Positions 22,274-32,596 of a DNA stretch of 64,000 nt are shown one piece after another. This DNA comes from Carettochelys insculpta (lineage: Eukaryota; Chordata; Testudines; Carettochelyidae), in the NCBI RefSeq assembly GCF_033958435.1, contig NC_134144.1, forward strand, positions 5,946,010 to 6,010,009, in the 5' to 3' direction. Below the pieces are notes generated by a model that was given only the letters and a program-made list of their open reading frames with translations, was not told where the DNA came from and did not search any database. The translations under genes and the position numbers were made by a program. Position 1 is the stretch's first letter, and each line of letters starts with the position of its first letter.

Positions 22274-23128
22274 CAGCGGCATCCAGCTTTTTCAATCATA
22301 GACTCTCAGAATCAGGGGGCTTGAAAGGACCTCAGGAGGTCATCTAGTCCAGCCCCCTGCTTCAAGCAGGATCAACCCCAACTAAGTCATCCCAGCCAGG
22401 ACCTTGTCAATAACACGGCACACTTCAGCAAGACAAACCATTCAATGGCACCCCCACTTTCTTCAGCTGGACTGACTGGTTATAAACATCATATTCATTT
22501 ATATTTACTGTGGTTACAGTCTTACTAGAGAGGTTTGCAACACAGTCATGCACCTATCAAGCTAAACAAGGATCAACCGTATTAAGGTTTCAGATCCACC
22601 ACAGAACACACCGTCTTCGACATCGAGCACAGACACATCTGCAAAAGCTGCTTGACACCATGCTTAGGATGTTGAGTAAACCACTAACCACTGAAAGCAG
22701 CTCCCCTCCCTGCCAGCCCCTTGGAGCCAGGATGCAGCATTTAAACTGTGTCCCAGCTCCCCCCGCCCTCCCCCCGGCCCTTTTCATAGCAGGGAGTGGA
22801 GGCGGACTCCCTGCCAGCTTTTTCAGGATGGGAAGCAGCACTTCAGCTGCCTCCTGGCATGCACAGGGGGCCTGTGAGGTGAGGAGGTGAGCATTTCCCT
22901 TCGCGGCAGCTCTGCAAAGAACCAGAGCCAGGGGAAACTGACAAAGCCCATGCCAGTGGGGACTCAGGCAGCCTTGCTGCTTAAGCCCCAGCCAGCTTGG
23001 GGTCGTCAATTCCCCCTCCACCGCAATAGCGCTGCAAAGAGCCACAGTGATGGGCAATTGATGAAATTTGGCGGCAGACTTGGACAGTTCTAATGGCACA
23101 CCAGTGCGCACACTGGTTGAAAACCACT
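22274..23128 (+). mobile_element. Non-autonomous hAT element, copy 2, split by CR1
   Basis: The left 24 bases (CAGCGGCATCCAGCTTTTTC..) align with the start of copy 1 at 11948. A CR1 tail occupies 22298-22408. The hAT interior then resumes (CACGGCACACTTCAGCAAGAC) and follows copy 1 to the terminus GGTTGAAAACCACT. Flanks TCCTTAGC (22266-22273) and TTCTTAGA (23129-23136) match at 6 of 8, a worn hAT target duplication. It includes a 184-codon minus-strand open frame with no family features, which is a chance frame. Confidence 0.75.
22298..22408 (-). mobile_element. CR1 LINE 3' end nested in hAT
   Basis: The reversed CR1 tail TCATAGACTCTCAGAATC is followed by AGGACCTCAGGAGGTCATC and CCAGCCAGGACCTTGTCAA. 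It is 111 bp, extremely 5'-truncated. Its position inside the hAT copy shows that CR1 was active after that hAT insertion. Confidence 0.8.
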
Positions 23129-23136
23129 TTCTTAGA

Positions 23137-24180
23137 CAGTGCAAACCAGCCTGTTAACAGAGATACAATGTCACTTGGTTACATTTAGCCAAACCTTTAA
23201 CAAACCTAAGGAGCTGTCCTTGAAAATAAACAGTGGGCCTGATTCTCATGCGCAGTGAGAGGCTGAGGGATGACTGCCTGTTTGCTGAGTGTCATGTCAG
23301 ATCCAGGCTGACGTTGCGTATCTGGAAGTCAAATAGCATCACACTTGGAGTTGCCACTGGTTACTGTTTGTGCTTCCAATTACCAGCGGTCTCCTCCAAT
23401 CTCATTTCTGGCTTCACAATGAGATTGATGGTTTATTTAAGCTGAATTTAGAAGTGGGGCTTGTGTCTGATCAAACTTGAACCTGCTGGGGTAGAATGGA
23501 AGGAGCAGGAAGCATTTCTTAGACCACACTAAGCACAAAGAACAGAGCCCACCTGCCTTCGGAAACCTGCTCTTGAGAGTAACAAAGAATGGCTGGTTCA
23601 GGACAGCACCATCTGCCAATGGGAACTTCAGAGATTTCATTGCTATTCAGTATGCAAATTCCTGAAGAGAGAGTGAATCTTTTAAAAAGGTGCAAAGACT
23701 CCATTGCACTTGTGCAGTGGTATTCAACTCTGTTTTTCACGCTGTGACACCAGGTCACGGCAGGGAAATGTTCCATCGGGGGCTGCATTATATAGGTCAT
23801 GAAAGGGGAAGGTATTTCCATTTTCCCACCTGTCTTATCCTTTCTTATCTCCACCACACAGTGCTGCTGCTTCACCTCCCCCTGCTATTTGAGGACTGCA
23901 CATCCTACATCCCCCACCGGGGAGGCAGTTTATTTTCCCCGGTTGCAGTGGATGTGGCTTCTGCATAGCACTAAGGGTATAGCCTTTGGGTGTCTTGGTG
24001 TAATTCTCTCTGGCAGCCTTTCAGTGTATTAACCAATGCAGCGTTCCTCCAGCCTAAGGCGGCAGAACCTCTGTCCCAGCTGTCCTGAATGTTATGGGAG
24101 GTCTAGCGGCCAGCTCTGCAGCTGGTATAAATTGGTCATCTATGCTGATTTCCACCAGCTGAGGGCCTGTCCCAGGAAAT
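23137..24180. other. Intron; worn hAT-like end at about 23708
   Basis: GCAGTGGTATTCAACTCTG at 23708-23726 resembles a hAT left terminus, but no right end is visible. GCTGGTATAAATTGG and CCACCAGCTGAGGGCCTG at about 24120-24170 are a dispersed inverted motif. No gene. Confidence 0.3.
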
Positions 24181-24700
24181 TCAGCTCTTATTAATTCATT
24201 TCAAAGCTATTACTGAAACCAGACAAAGGGCTGGGTCCTCCAGTGGTGGAAATGGGTGTATTTGCCCTGGAATTCACATGGCTATGCTAGAATACAGCAG
24301 CTCGGGGTGGGTGGGGGAAAGGCAGTTGAAAAAGGTGGTTTTGATGCTGCACATAGCGAATAAAAGTAATTGCCAGTCTAATAGACAGGTCTTCATTTTT
24401 AATCACAGTTTTTCCTGGCCCTTTATAATTACAGCTCATCATTTCCTGGAATGCGTTCCTTGTTTGTATGACGCTGCTTGAAAAGGAACCAAAATTTCTC
24501 TCATCTGCCTTTGCATGCAGCATTATGAGGGCATGAGAGTCCTGTGCAAATCAGAGGACACAAGTCAAGTAAAGGCAAACTAAATGCTTTCATTAATTTT
24601 TGGCATCTGACCTGATCTGAACCTTTATGAGTATATCTGCAATCACTAGGCTGTAGCAAAACTGGTATTATGACCCCACTGTCAGCCTGCATGCTGGTTT
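24181..24700. other. Candidate conserved non-coding element
   Basis: Repeat-free, AT-rich sequence with TCTTATTAATTCATTTC, AATAAAAGTAATTGCC, CTTTATAATTACAGC and TTTCATTAATTTTTGG words. The texture and TAAT-rich content resemble developmental enhancers common in introns of neural genes. Conservation could not be checked. Confidence 0.3.
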
Positions 24701-25483
24701 CTCACTTTTTGGGGACTAACAGTGAGGTGTTGGATCCTACAGACATGACTTCTGCCAGCAAGCCATACTGCCACTGACTCCAAGGAGGCTGGTCCAATGT
24801 GAAATAGTATGATTTCACAGGATCAGTCCTTCTGAGAACTAGCAGCTTGGGCTTGCTGGGTAAGAACATGTATAATCAAACCCATTGATTTAAAAGATCC
24901 ATCGTGATCCTCTTGCACTGAAACACTGCAAATTGACTGCAGAGGATTTTCTCTATTCTACTCAGCTACAGAATGAGGAATCAATCGGGGGAGTGCTTGC
25001 TCCCAGTTTCTGAGTCTTTTTTTAATGTTATGAGATGAGAGGGGGAAGGGGGCATTGCTATATTTTGCATCGCAAGTGAGAAACGAGAAACCTGATAAAT
25101 GCCGTGACTTTGGCTAATGAGATTCAGAACTACAGAGGTGAAATTAAACAGGCAATCTGAAATTGCCATTGCCTGTCATTTTTCTTGTGTTTTAATTGGG
25201 CAAGAAGATGTAATTAAAGCCACAGTTGCTGTGGCTCATAATAACAACTCTTTTTTTTACATATATTCTGATGGTCCAATCCTGCAAGATGCCCAGTCTT
25301 GCAGGTACTTTCAGTTCCTGCCAGCTGTAATGGAAGTGAGGGGAACTGACGCATTACAGGATCAGGTTAGTTAGCTCCAAGTGGAGTTATAAGGTGCAAA
25401 ACTATTTAGGTAAATCGAGCTAACTGGGGGAAATTATATATAGGCATATTTGGATTCTTGTCTATCATCCAGCATAACTACAG
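24701..25483. other. Candidate conserved non-coding element, mainly 24880-25260
   Basis: Includes TGGCTAATGAGATTCAG, GTGAAATTAAACAGGC, a self-complementary TCTGAAATTGCCATTGCCTG area and GATGTAATTAAAGCCACAG. No repeat signatures. An enhancer-like role is inference. Confidence 0.3.
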
Positions 25484-26024
25484 ATGTGGCAGGATCTGAG
25501 AGACCCAGGGCTGGGGCTGGGGCTGGACATGTATCAGCAGGACAGGGGCTGGGGCCAGAGTAGTGGTTGGGAGATGGGCCAGGGTCCTCTCCAGCCCCGC
25601 TGCAGCAATGGAGGGGTTGAGCCTCTGCCAGAACACCGGGCTGGGGACACAGCCCCTGCTGGAGCCCCCACCAACCGCCCGGAGGAGGAAGAAGAGGGAA
25701 GCTGGGGAGAAGAAGCCAGAGGGCCCCAGTGTCTGGAGAGACAGCGGTGAGCAGCAGGGCCGTGATGGCTGGGGAGCTGGCCAGGGAGCAGCAGGGCTGG
25801 AAAGTTGCATTGCTAGGAAGTCAGCTAGGGAGCAGCTAGGAAGCTATGGGGCAGGGAGCGGCCAGGGAACCGTGAGGTCGGGGAGCCAGTGGGAAGTCTG
25901 GAAAGTATCTGGGGCTGGTAGGCAGAAGGGGAGCCCCAAGGTCATTGACCATCCGTGATCTGGCAATATCCCTCGTCAAGGACTGCTCCTGTCCCGAGGG
26001 AGCTGGACTGGGGAGGTACGACCT
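25484..26024 (+). mobile_element. GC-rich element with a family A-like right end
   Basis: GGGCTGGGGCTGG units start at about 25508 and CCAGGGAGCAGCAGGGCTGG units follow. The right end (TCCGTGATCTGGCAATATCCC ... GGACTGGGGAGGTACGACC) mirrors the family A end at 41575-41632. Overlapping open frames of 88-131 codons are composition artefacts. The left end is not seen. Confidence 0.4.
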
Positions 26025-26543
26025 TTAGTAAAGCTGGATACAAACATGACTCATACTCTCCTAAATAGCACAGGTGATTTGATTGCTCTGGGAACAATAG
26101 TGAATGGCCTGCTTTAATTTTAGTACCTTTTGAACCTCTCCTGTTCTGTCAGCACAACTATGCTTCCAACCTGAGCTTGAGGTGCTCTGGAGATAGGGAG
26201 ATGGTAGAATCGGAAGACTTTTCTCAGTGGAAATGATTATTGGTGGTTCTCAAGTTTTTACACAAAGCATCTACATGGCCTTCTCTCAACCTGTGTTTCT
26301 TACCACAGCCAGGAATCAGAGCATGTATGGCATATTTCCCAGAGTCTCTCTGTACTGCATCAGTTCTTTGGCGACCACACCGATCCACACATCTTCAGTT
26401 AAAACCGATCAGCAGGCCAGAGGCTTAGCTCTGTTAAACTAAAGTGGCTCTACTGACCACAATTCTCAGTAGATGAGTATCTGGCCCAATCTTTTACCCA
26501 TTCATTGCTACAGTAACAACAATTATGTCTTCCAGCCACACAA
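26025..26543. other. Intron, no feature seen
   Basis: No recognised gene or repeat. Confidence 0.35.
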
Positions 26544-26726
26544 ATAACAAGCAGTCCTATAGCACCTTAAAAACTAACCAATTATTGTATTAGGTAATGA
26601 GCTTTCATGGGTCAGACCCACTTCTTACCCATGAACTTTCGTTACCTAATAAATAAAACTGTAAGGTGTTACAGGACAGCTTGTTATTTGTAAAGCTACA
26701 GACTAACATGGCTACCCCTCTGATTC
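26544..26726 (+). mobile_element. Hairpin (fold-back) SINE-like element, copy 1
   Basis: The left arm (AATAACAAGCAGTCCTATAGC..AGGTAATGAGCTTTCATGGG) and the right arm (CCCATGAACTTTCGTTACCT..GGTGTTACAGGACAGCTTGTTATT) are inverted complements over about 70 bp with a short loop near 26618-26628. A 35-bp unpaired part (AGACTAACATGGCTACCCCTC) follows the right arm. The same plan is seen at 51648 and 60393. No clear target duplication here. Confidence 0.65.
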
Positions 26727-28174
26727 TAATAATATAGATAAATGGTTGTTTTCTTGTCTTGCTGTAAGTGTTTGCAAATATGCCTCCAGAGCGACTGGAG
26801 ATTCTACCATCCCAGAAAATGCCTTGGATTAAAACATCAACTGAGAGACAAGAGATAGTAATAAGGTCACAATCTGTCTGTTTCTTTTAGTCTTGTCACA
26901 GGTGTTGTGAAAAATGAAATGGCCGCCAACTATCTAGCCTTGAAAATAGAGTCTCTTTTTATAAACCCATAACCTGACCAAAGATGGAGCTTCTTCAAGA
27001 TGATTATGGAAGAAGAAGCTGCAGCAGCTGCTAACAGTAGTTTTGTAAGAGGTGTGCACTTATAATTCTGTTCCCTTACCTAAGAAAGAATAAGCTGAAT
27101 TCTAAAGCAACTTCATTTCCAAATGTATCTATTCCTAATGAACGTTAATTCAGTTCAAATTATTTGAACCCTTTCCTACTTCTCAGGGACCTCATGTGGA
27201 TAATGTCTCTGCTATCTCAGTGAGGGGGACCCAGAAGAAGACAATGCTCCGAATTCAAGTCCAGCACAGACTTTTTGTCAGTCTCCCTCATGCAGAATTT
27301 TCTGGACTGGCTCTTTCCTGGCGGCCTGCATCCGTAGCAGTAGCAGTGTAGCTACCTTTCCTGTCTTATGTAGTCCAATATTCACTGTGTTGTGTGGGGA
27401 TTGAACTGTAGGACCATCGCATCAACATCTGGCTGCTTTAGGTCTTTTTTTGTTGTCTAAACACAGGTTTTTCTCCTCCAACTGATCTCGCAGAGAACCT
27501 CTTTCAATCTCCCCTTTATATCATATTTATAAGGTGGCAAATTCTATGCTGTTCTCTTAAAGCTGCTCAGCACATGGATGTCTCACAGTATTTTCATGCT
27601 TTTATTCTCTATTTACTCTTATTTGCCTTTCAAAATATTTTAAATAATGTTGGTTAATGCTGCCAATAGTTGTGTCTATGGAGAGTAGACCATAGTACAT
27701 CAGTCCAACAAAGCACTTATGCACATGAATTATCCAGCTGAATGAGGTTTTCAGAATTACTCAAAACACAGATACAAAAAGGTATTTAGGATTCAAACTT
27801 TTAAACAGAATTCTTCTTCCTCAGCTAGCTATCAGGTAGTCCTTTTTATTGAATTAACACGATGACACTTTACACTCTATCTCATAAACGCAACAAACTT
27901 TAGCTGAAAGATTCTATTAGCAGCCTAAGAGGTGTTATGCATTGTCTTCTGCTTTCAGGCTTCCAACACCAGCACTCATGTGCCATTCATTGGTGTTCAC
28001 TGATGTATTACCATTTGTTTAGGTTGCATCTGCTAGTGTTTGAAACAATGGCATGAAAATCCAGAACTGTGAAGCCATCTTTATGTAAGCACAACATTGC
28101 CAAGGATGAGGTTTTGAAATAAAAGATGACCCCAGTCTGCTGGAGTAGCACTGGCAGAAAATTGGTAAGTCTTC
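26727..28174. other. Intron, no gene recognised
   Basis: AT-rich, with no repeat I can name. Confidence 0.35.
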
Positions 28175-28177
28175 TAA

Positions 28178-28470
28178 GGCCTGGTCTTTACTAGACATTA
28201 AAGTCAATTGTAGATATGCAATTCTAGCTATGGCGATTGCTTAGCTGGACTCGACTTACCTACAATCAACTTATCTGGCTGTCCTCCCAGAGGGAGGTCA
28301 ACAGAAGAAACTCTCCCATCAACCTCCCTTACTCCTTACGATATTGAGTACAGAAGTTGACTGCCAACCCCTGATAGGTCGATTTCATGAGTCTCGACCA
28401 GGCGCACAAAATCAAACTCCAGAAGATCGACCCTGACCAGGTCAATCTTCCGTGTAGAGAAGACATGCCC
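28178..28470 (+). mobile_element. Family H MITE, copy 5
   Basis: TAA flanks both sides (28175-28177 and 28471-28473). The termini GGCCTGGTCTTTACTAG and GTGTAGAGAAGACATGCCC are inverted. Shared blocks ATGCAATTCTAGCTATGG, CTCCCATCAACCTCCCTTAC and AAGATCGACCCTGACC are well preserved, so this is one of the cleaner copies. Confidence 0.8.
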
Positions 28471-28473
28471 TAA

Positions 28474-29745
28474 GTGTTCCATCAGCATGGCATTTGAACT
28501 GTGCGTTTGACAGGGTATAAGAAAAGCCGGTCGGTTGGCATGATCATTTCATTCACTCTGAAAAATGCTGTGGCTATATTATCCTATCAGTTGCTGCTCC
28601 TTATCATTGGTCTGTGTAAACAAAGTCCAGCATGCCTGATGCTTCCTCATCTTCTCTCATAGCTGGCCTGTCACAAATAAAATATATGTGCACAGTCAGC
28701 ATAGTGTACACATTTTGTCTGAGTGGAATCTTAAAATCTGTTTTTCTTTATAACTTCCTGAAATAATTAAAAGTTGGCCCTTTATTTTTCCTAAAGGAAT
28801 TTTCCAGGGCTCCAAGCCCACTGCTTTTGAAAAAATGAATAATCTGGCATTCTTTTTGTGTCTGCATTCTATACCTTATTTTCTGCATCTTTTCTATCCT
28901 GCAATAGTTTTACACAATTAAACAGCAGATGACGCTCCTTTCTTAACCTTATTCTTTTTCTCAAAACCTTCATAAAATGTTCTCAATTCTGTTTTGGTTT
29001 TCAACTGCTATCAATGTCAGAAACCGTGGAATTCTCACTGAAATACGATAAGACGACTCAATAACCTACATTTTGCAAATAGATACAGACTACTTTACCT
29101 TTGAAATATAGTTTTGGTAACTTTGAATACCTAGGCATTGGATTAATGGGTATTAAACTTGTGGCATATCTAAGTATAATAGCTAGCTTTGTTGTATATA
29201 TATAAACAGGAAAATCTTTTTTGTCAATATTGTTAAACTCCTTCTATTGCTTACAATGTTTAATCCATTAGGTTCATTTCAAGTATAATCAACAATTCAC
29301 CCACAGTGGCTTTCATCCTTAAAGACTTTTCAGGTCAAACTATGCTGCACTCCAACAGCATAGGTGGACACGAATTTTTTTTACCTGACATGGAGCAGAG
29401 ACTACCACCTATTGATTGAAACACCAGTATTCATTACAATAACATTTAGATTGTCTCTGGAGTTCTTCAATCCTCAGAACTATCAATCTAAACCCTGCTT
29501 AGTTTATGAAAGTAAACAAACTCAAATAACTGTAGGAGAGAAGTAATGTGATCAATTTGTTATCACCTCTGGAGGACTAAATTCAAATAGAGATTAAGAA
29601 TCAAAAGAAGCTTGGAAAGCACAAACTTGTCCACATCACATAAAAGCCCCTTTGACTTAATTCAGAGAAGTAACCTGTCTGCTCAGGAAAGATCCCAGGA
29701 CTGGGAGTGAAATACATTGGCAACAGGAGTCTGACCCTACCTTCA
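28474..29745. other. Intron, AT-rich single-copy
   Basis: No gene. Long AT-rich runs (for example 29180-29230 with TTGTATATATATAAACAGG). Confidence 0.35.
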
Positions 29746-29748
29746 TTA

Positions 29749-30039
29749 GGCCAGGTCTAAACTAGACCTTAAAGTCGATTATAGATATGCAACTCTAGCT
29801 ACAGCAATTGTGTAGCTGGAATTGACATATCTACAATTGACTTACCTGGCTGTCCTCACAGAGGGAAATCGATGAGTCTCTCCCATCAACTTTCTTATTC
29901 CTCACAATACTGAGGAGTACAGGGATCGACTGTCAACCCCAGACAGTTTGATTTTGCATATCTCTAGTAGGCATGTGAAATGTAACCCTGGAAGATTGAT
30001 ACTGACTGGGTCAATCTTCCATGTAGTCAAGACATATTC
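29749..30039 (+). mobile_element. Family H MITE, copy 6
   Basis: TTA flanks both sides (29746-29748 and 30040-30042). The start GGCCAGGTCTAAACTAG and the end TAGTCAAGACATATTC are the worn inverted termini. The interior matches copies 1 and 5. Confidence 0.75.
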
Positions 30040-30042
30040 TTA

Positions 30043-31757
30043 TTAGTGTGTGAGGGGAGTGCCGGGGAGAGGGAACTCTCACAAATCTGAGGATCTGCCA
30101 GGGAGTTCCAGGGAAGGTGAGTGCTTTGAAATAATTTAACGTTTGTCTTTTATTACTCAGGTGACCCTTCCAAACAATATCACACCCACTCCTGGTTAAA
30201 ACCTTTGGCATTCTGGCCCTGGCTGCACCCTGTGCTGTTATCTGCTCACATTTAGAAGTGCTAATGCTCATTAAAGACCTAAGAAGGAACTTCTCAAAGG
30301 TGCAGAAGGCTGCAGGGCATCCCCAGCAGTTGCACTTTTCTCTGTATTTGAGGCCTTTAAAAACTCCTGCCCAGAAAAGAAGACCAACGTAAATACAGTG
30401 CTGCAAAATGTTTACTAGAAAAAGAGACTTGTGGGAGAGCAAGCACTCCTCCCTTGTTCTTCTAATATAGCTGTGCGTAGAATTTACTCAGGGCCAGATG
30501 TGAAGCTTATAGGAATGATTCCTATTAATTTGAATGGACTTTGGATCTGGTGCTTGGAGATGTTCTGTGCAAAACAAACTATGTCATGGAAAAAAACAGG
30601 CCAGTGCACAGAATACTTATTTTAAATGAACTGAAACTCCAAAATGATGAGTAGTGAGTTTATATTCTTAGTAAATTAAGAAAGAAGCTTAAGCAAAATG
30701 TATATTTCTAGGCAAAGAAATAATTTCTTATTTACATTAATTTGTGCCAGTGCGTGCAAAGATGAGGATATTTGCAGGAAATTATTAATATTTATAGCTC
30801 ATTAAAAATATGTACAAAATAACTGTCAGGACCTTGGTCTAACCAGGCAAAACTCTAGCTGAAATCAATGGGACTCTTCACTGGTGTATAGACAAGAGGA
30901 TCAGACTTTGTATTTTAAAATCTGCTTCAACTGTGATAATTTAAAACTTTAATTACAGACTCAGTGACAAGACTATCTATGAAACATCTTTCCTTTAACC
31001 AGTATTTCATCATGACTCTCACCAGTAGTCTACGCAGCGAGTGAAGAACTACAGCTGCCGGAAAGTATTTCACTGTAGATGTGCTAGGTTTCATCTGTTT
31101 TGTTGTGTGTAACTAATTACTTTCTTGAAGGTTAGTGGCAACAAAAATTAAACTCAAAGCCAAAGCCCAAATCAGAAACATATAAAACTTACTTTGCTTA
31201 TCCCTCCTGAAAATGAAAATGCTAGGGCACAGTCTAATATTTTAGCAACTGCATAAATGGGCATGGAAGTAGGTAAGAAACCATTTGCTCTGAAAAGAAT
31301 TTCACACTTTAGTGGAGAAAAATGTTGACTAGTCTAGGGTGGCTTTTATTGGATTTTAAATTAATTTCTGTGACACAGGCGTGCCACAAAACCTCGGTGA
31401 TGAATTCTTGCTAACGTCAAAATTATTTTGGGATATAATTTTAACAACAGTGCCTATAATTCATGAGAGTAAAGTCTTCTGGGAATTTACTGCATAATCT
31501 TATTTGCCCTGTCCTTGTTTTCACTCCCTAGTATACTTCCCCAACCAGTCTAGGTTTTAAAACACATTTTTTTTTCTTCAGCAGAGCAGAGAAGCGGAAG
31601 TGGGTAAGAGACCTTATATGGAACTGTACCAAACAGGACCGATTTTGAGCAGCGGGTAAAGATCACACTGTAGCTAACATAAAACAACAGAGGAAAAAAA
31701 ATCCCTTTTGCCTTCTATGGTCGAGAGCAGAGCTTTGCTGTGTAGACATATGGAGAA
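30043..31757. other. Intron, no gene recognised
   Basis: A dispersed 'aaatcaatgggactcttcactggtg' phrase occurs at 30860-30885. Otherwise AT-rich. The 143-codon minus-strand frame at 30011-30442 starts within or near the MITE end and has no family features. Confidence 0.35.
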
Positions 31758-31955
31758 ATACCTATATTATAGAACTGCACGGGACCTTGAGAGGTCATCA
31801 AGTCCAGTCCCCTACCCTCACAGCAGGAATTATCCCTGATATTGTTATTTTTTTTAAATCTAACTTGCCCCAGATCCTTGAAATGCCTCCTCATTGATTG
31901 AGCTCACAACCCTGGGGTTACAAGGCCAATGCACTAACCACTGTTCTGCTTGTTT
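31758..31955 (-). mobile_element. Cry-type tRNA-derived SINE, copy 1
   Basis: Read on the minus strand: a worn tRNA-like head (CAGTGGTTAGTGCATTGGCC, then TAACCCCAGGGTTGTGAGC), a middle with GATCTGGGGCAAG, and a tail (GACTGGACTTGATGACCTCTC) related to CR1 3' ends. This head-body-tail layout is the turtle Pol III SINE. It is a main reason for assigning the window to a turtle. Confidence 0.75.
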
Positions 31956-32067
31956 AATGTTAAAAAGGAAGAGCCAAATCCTCAAGTCCTAACACTGGAC
32001 TCAGACCTCCTCAAATAGTCCGGCACATGGGGAAGTTTCTCTCATCTTCTCCTTTTCTTCCCCCTGC

Positions 32068-32592
32068 GATATTAGAATCATAGAATCCTGGGGCTGGAAG
32101 AGACCTCAGGAGGTCATCAGGTCTGTCCCCCTGCCCAAAGGAGGATCAACCCCAACCAAATCATTCCAGCCAGGGCTTTGTCAAGCTGGGACTTAAAAAC
32201 ATCTAGGGATGGAGATTCCACCACCTCTCTGGGTAACACATTCCAGTGCTTCATTACCCTCCTGGGGAAATAGTTTTTCCTAGTATCCAACCTACATCTC
32301 CCACTGTAACTTGGGACAATTGCTTCTTGTTCTACCATCTGCCACTACTGAGAACAGCCTCTCTCCATCCTCTTTAGAGCCCCCCTTCAGGAAGCTTAAG
32401 GCTGCTGTCAAATTGCCCTTCACCCTTCTCTTCCGAAAACTAAATAATCCCATATCCTTCAGCCTCTCCTCGTAGGTCATGTGCTCCAGCCCCCAGTCAT
32501 TTTTGTTCCCTCCATTGGACCCTCTCCAGTGCATCCACATCCTTTTTTAGTGGGGGTAGAGGGCACAAAATTGGACACAATACTCCAATCCA
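32068..32592 (-). mobile_element. CR1 LINE 3' fragment
   Basis: It starts with the reversed tail AGAATCATAGAATCC and GGAAGAGACCTCAGGAGGTC. It continues on the minus strand through the CR1 ORF2 C-terminus; [15 protein letters not shown] and HMTYEERLKDMGLFS are readable in two frames at about 32220 and 32480. It is 5'-truncated at about 32592, next to the start of the opposing CR1 at 32597. Confidence 0.85.
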
Positions 32593-32596
32593 GTAA

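Noticed and set aside
22590..23144. 184-codon minus-strand open frame
   Set aside because: It lies wholly within the hAT-like element (copy 2). The homologous part of copy 1 has no matching frame, and the residues show no domain.
25478..25958. Proline/serine- and glycine-rich frames on both strands, 88-131 codons
   Set aside because: They are translations of GGGCTGGGGCTGG-type repeats in a mobile element.
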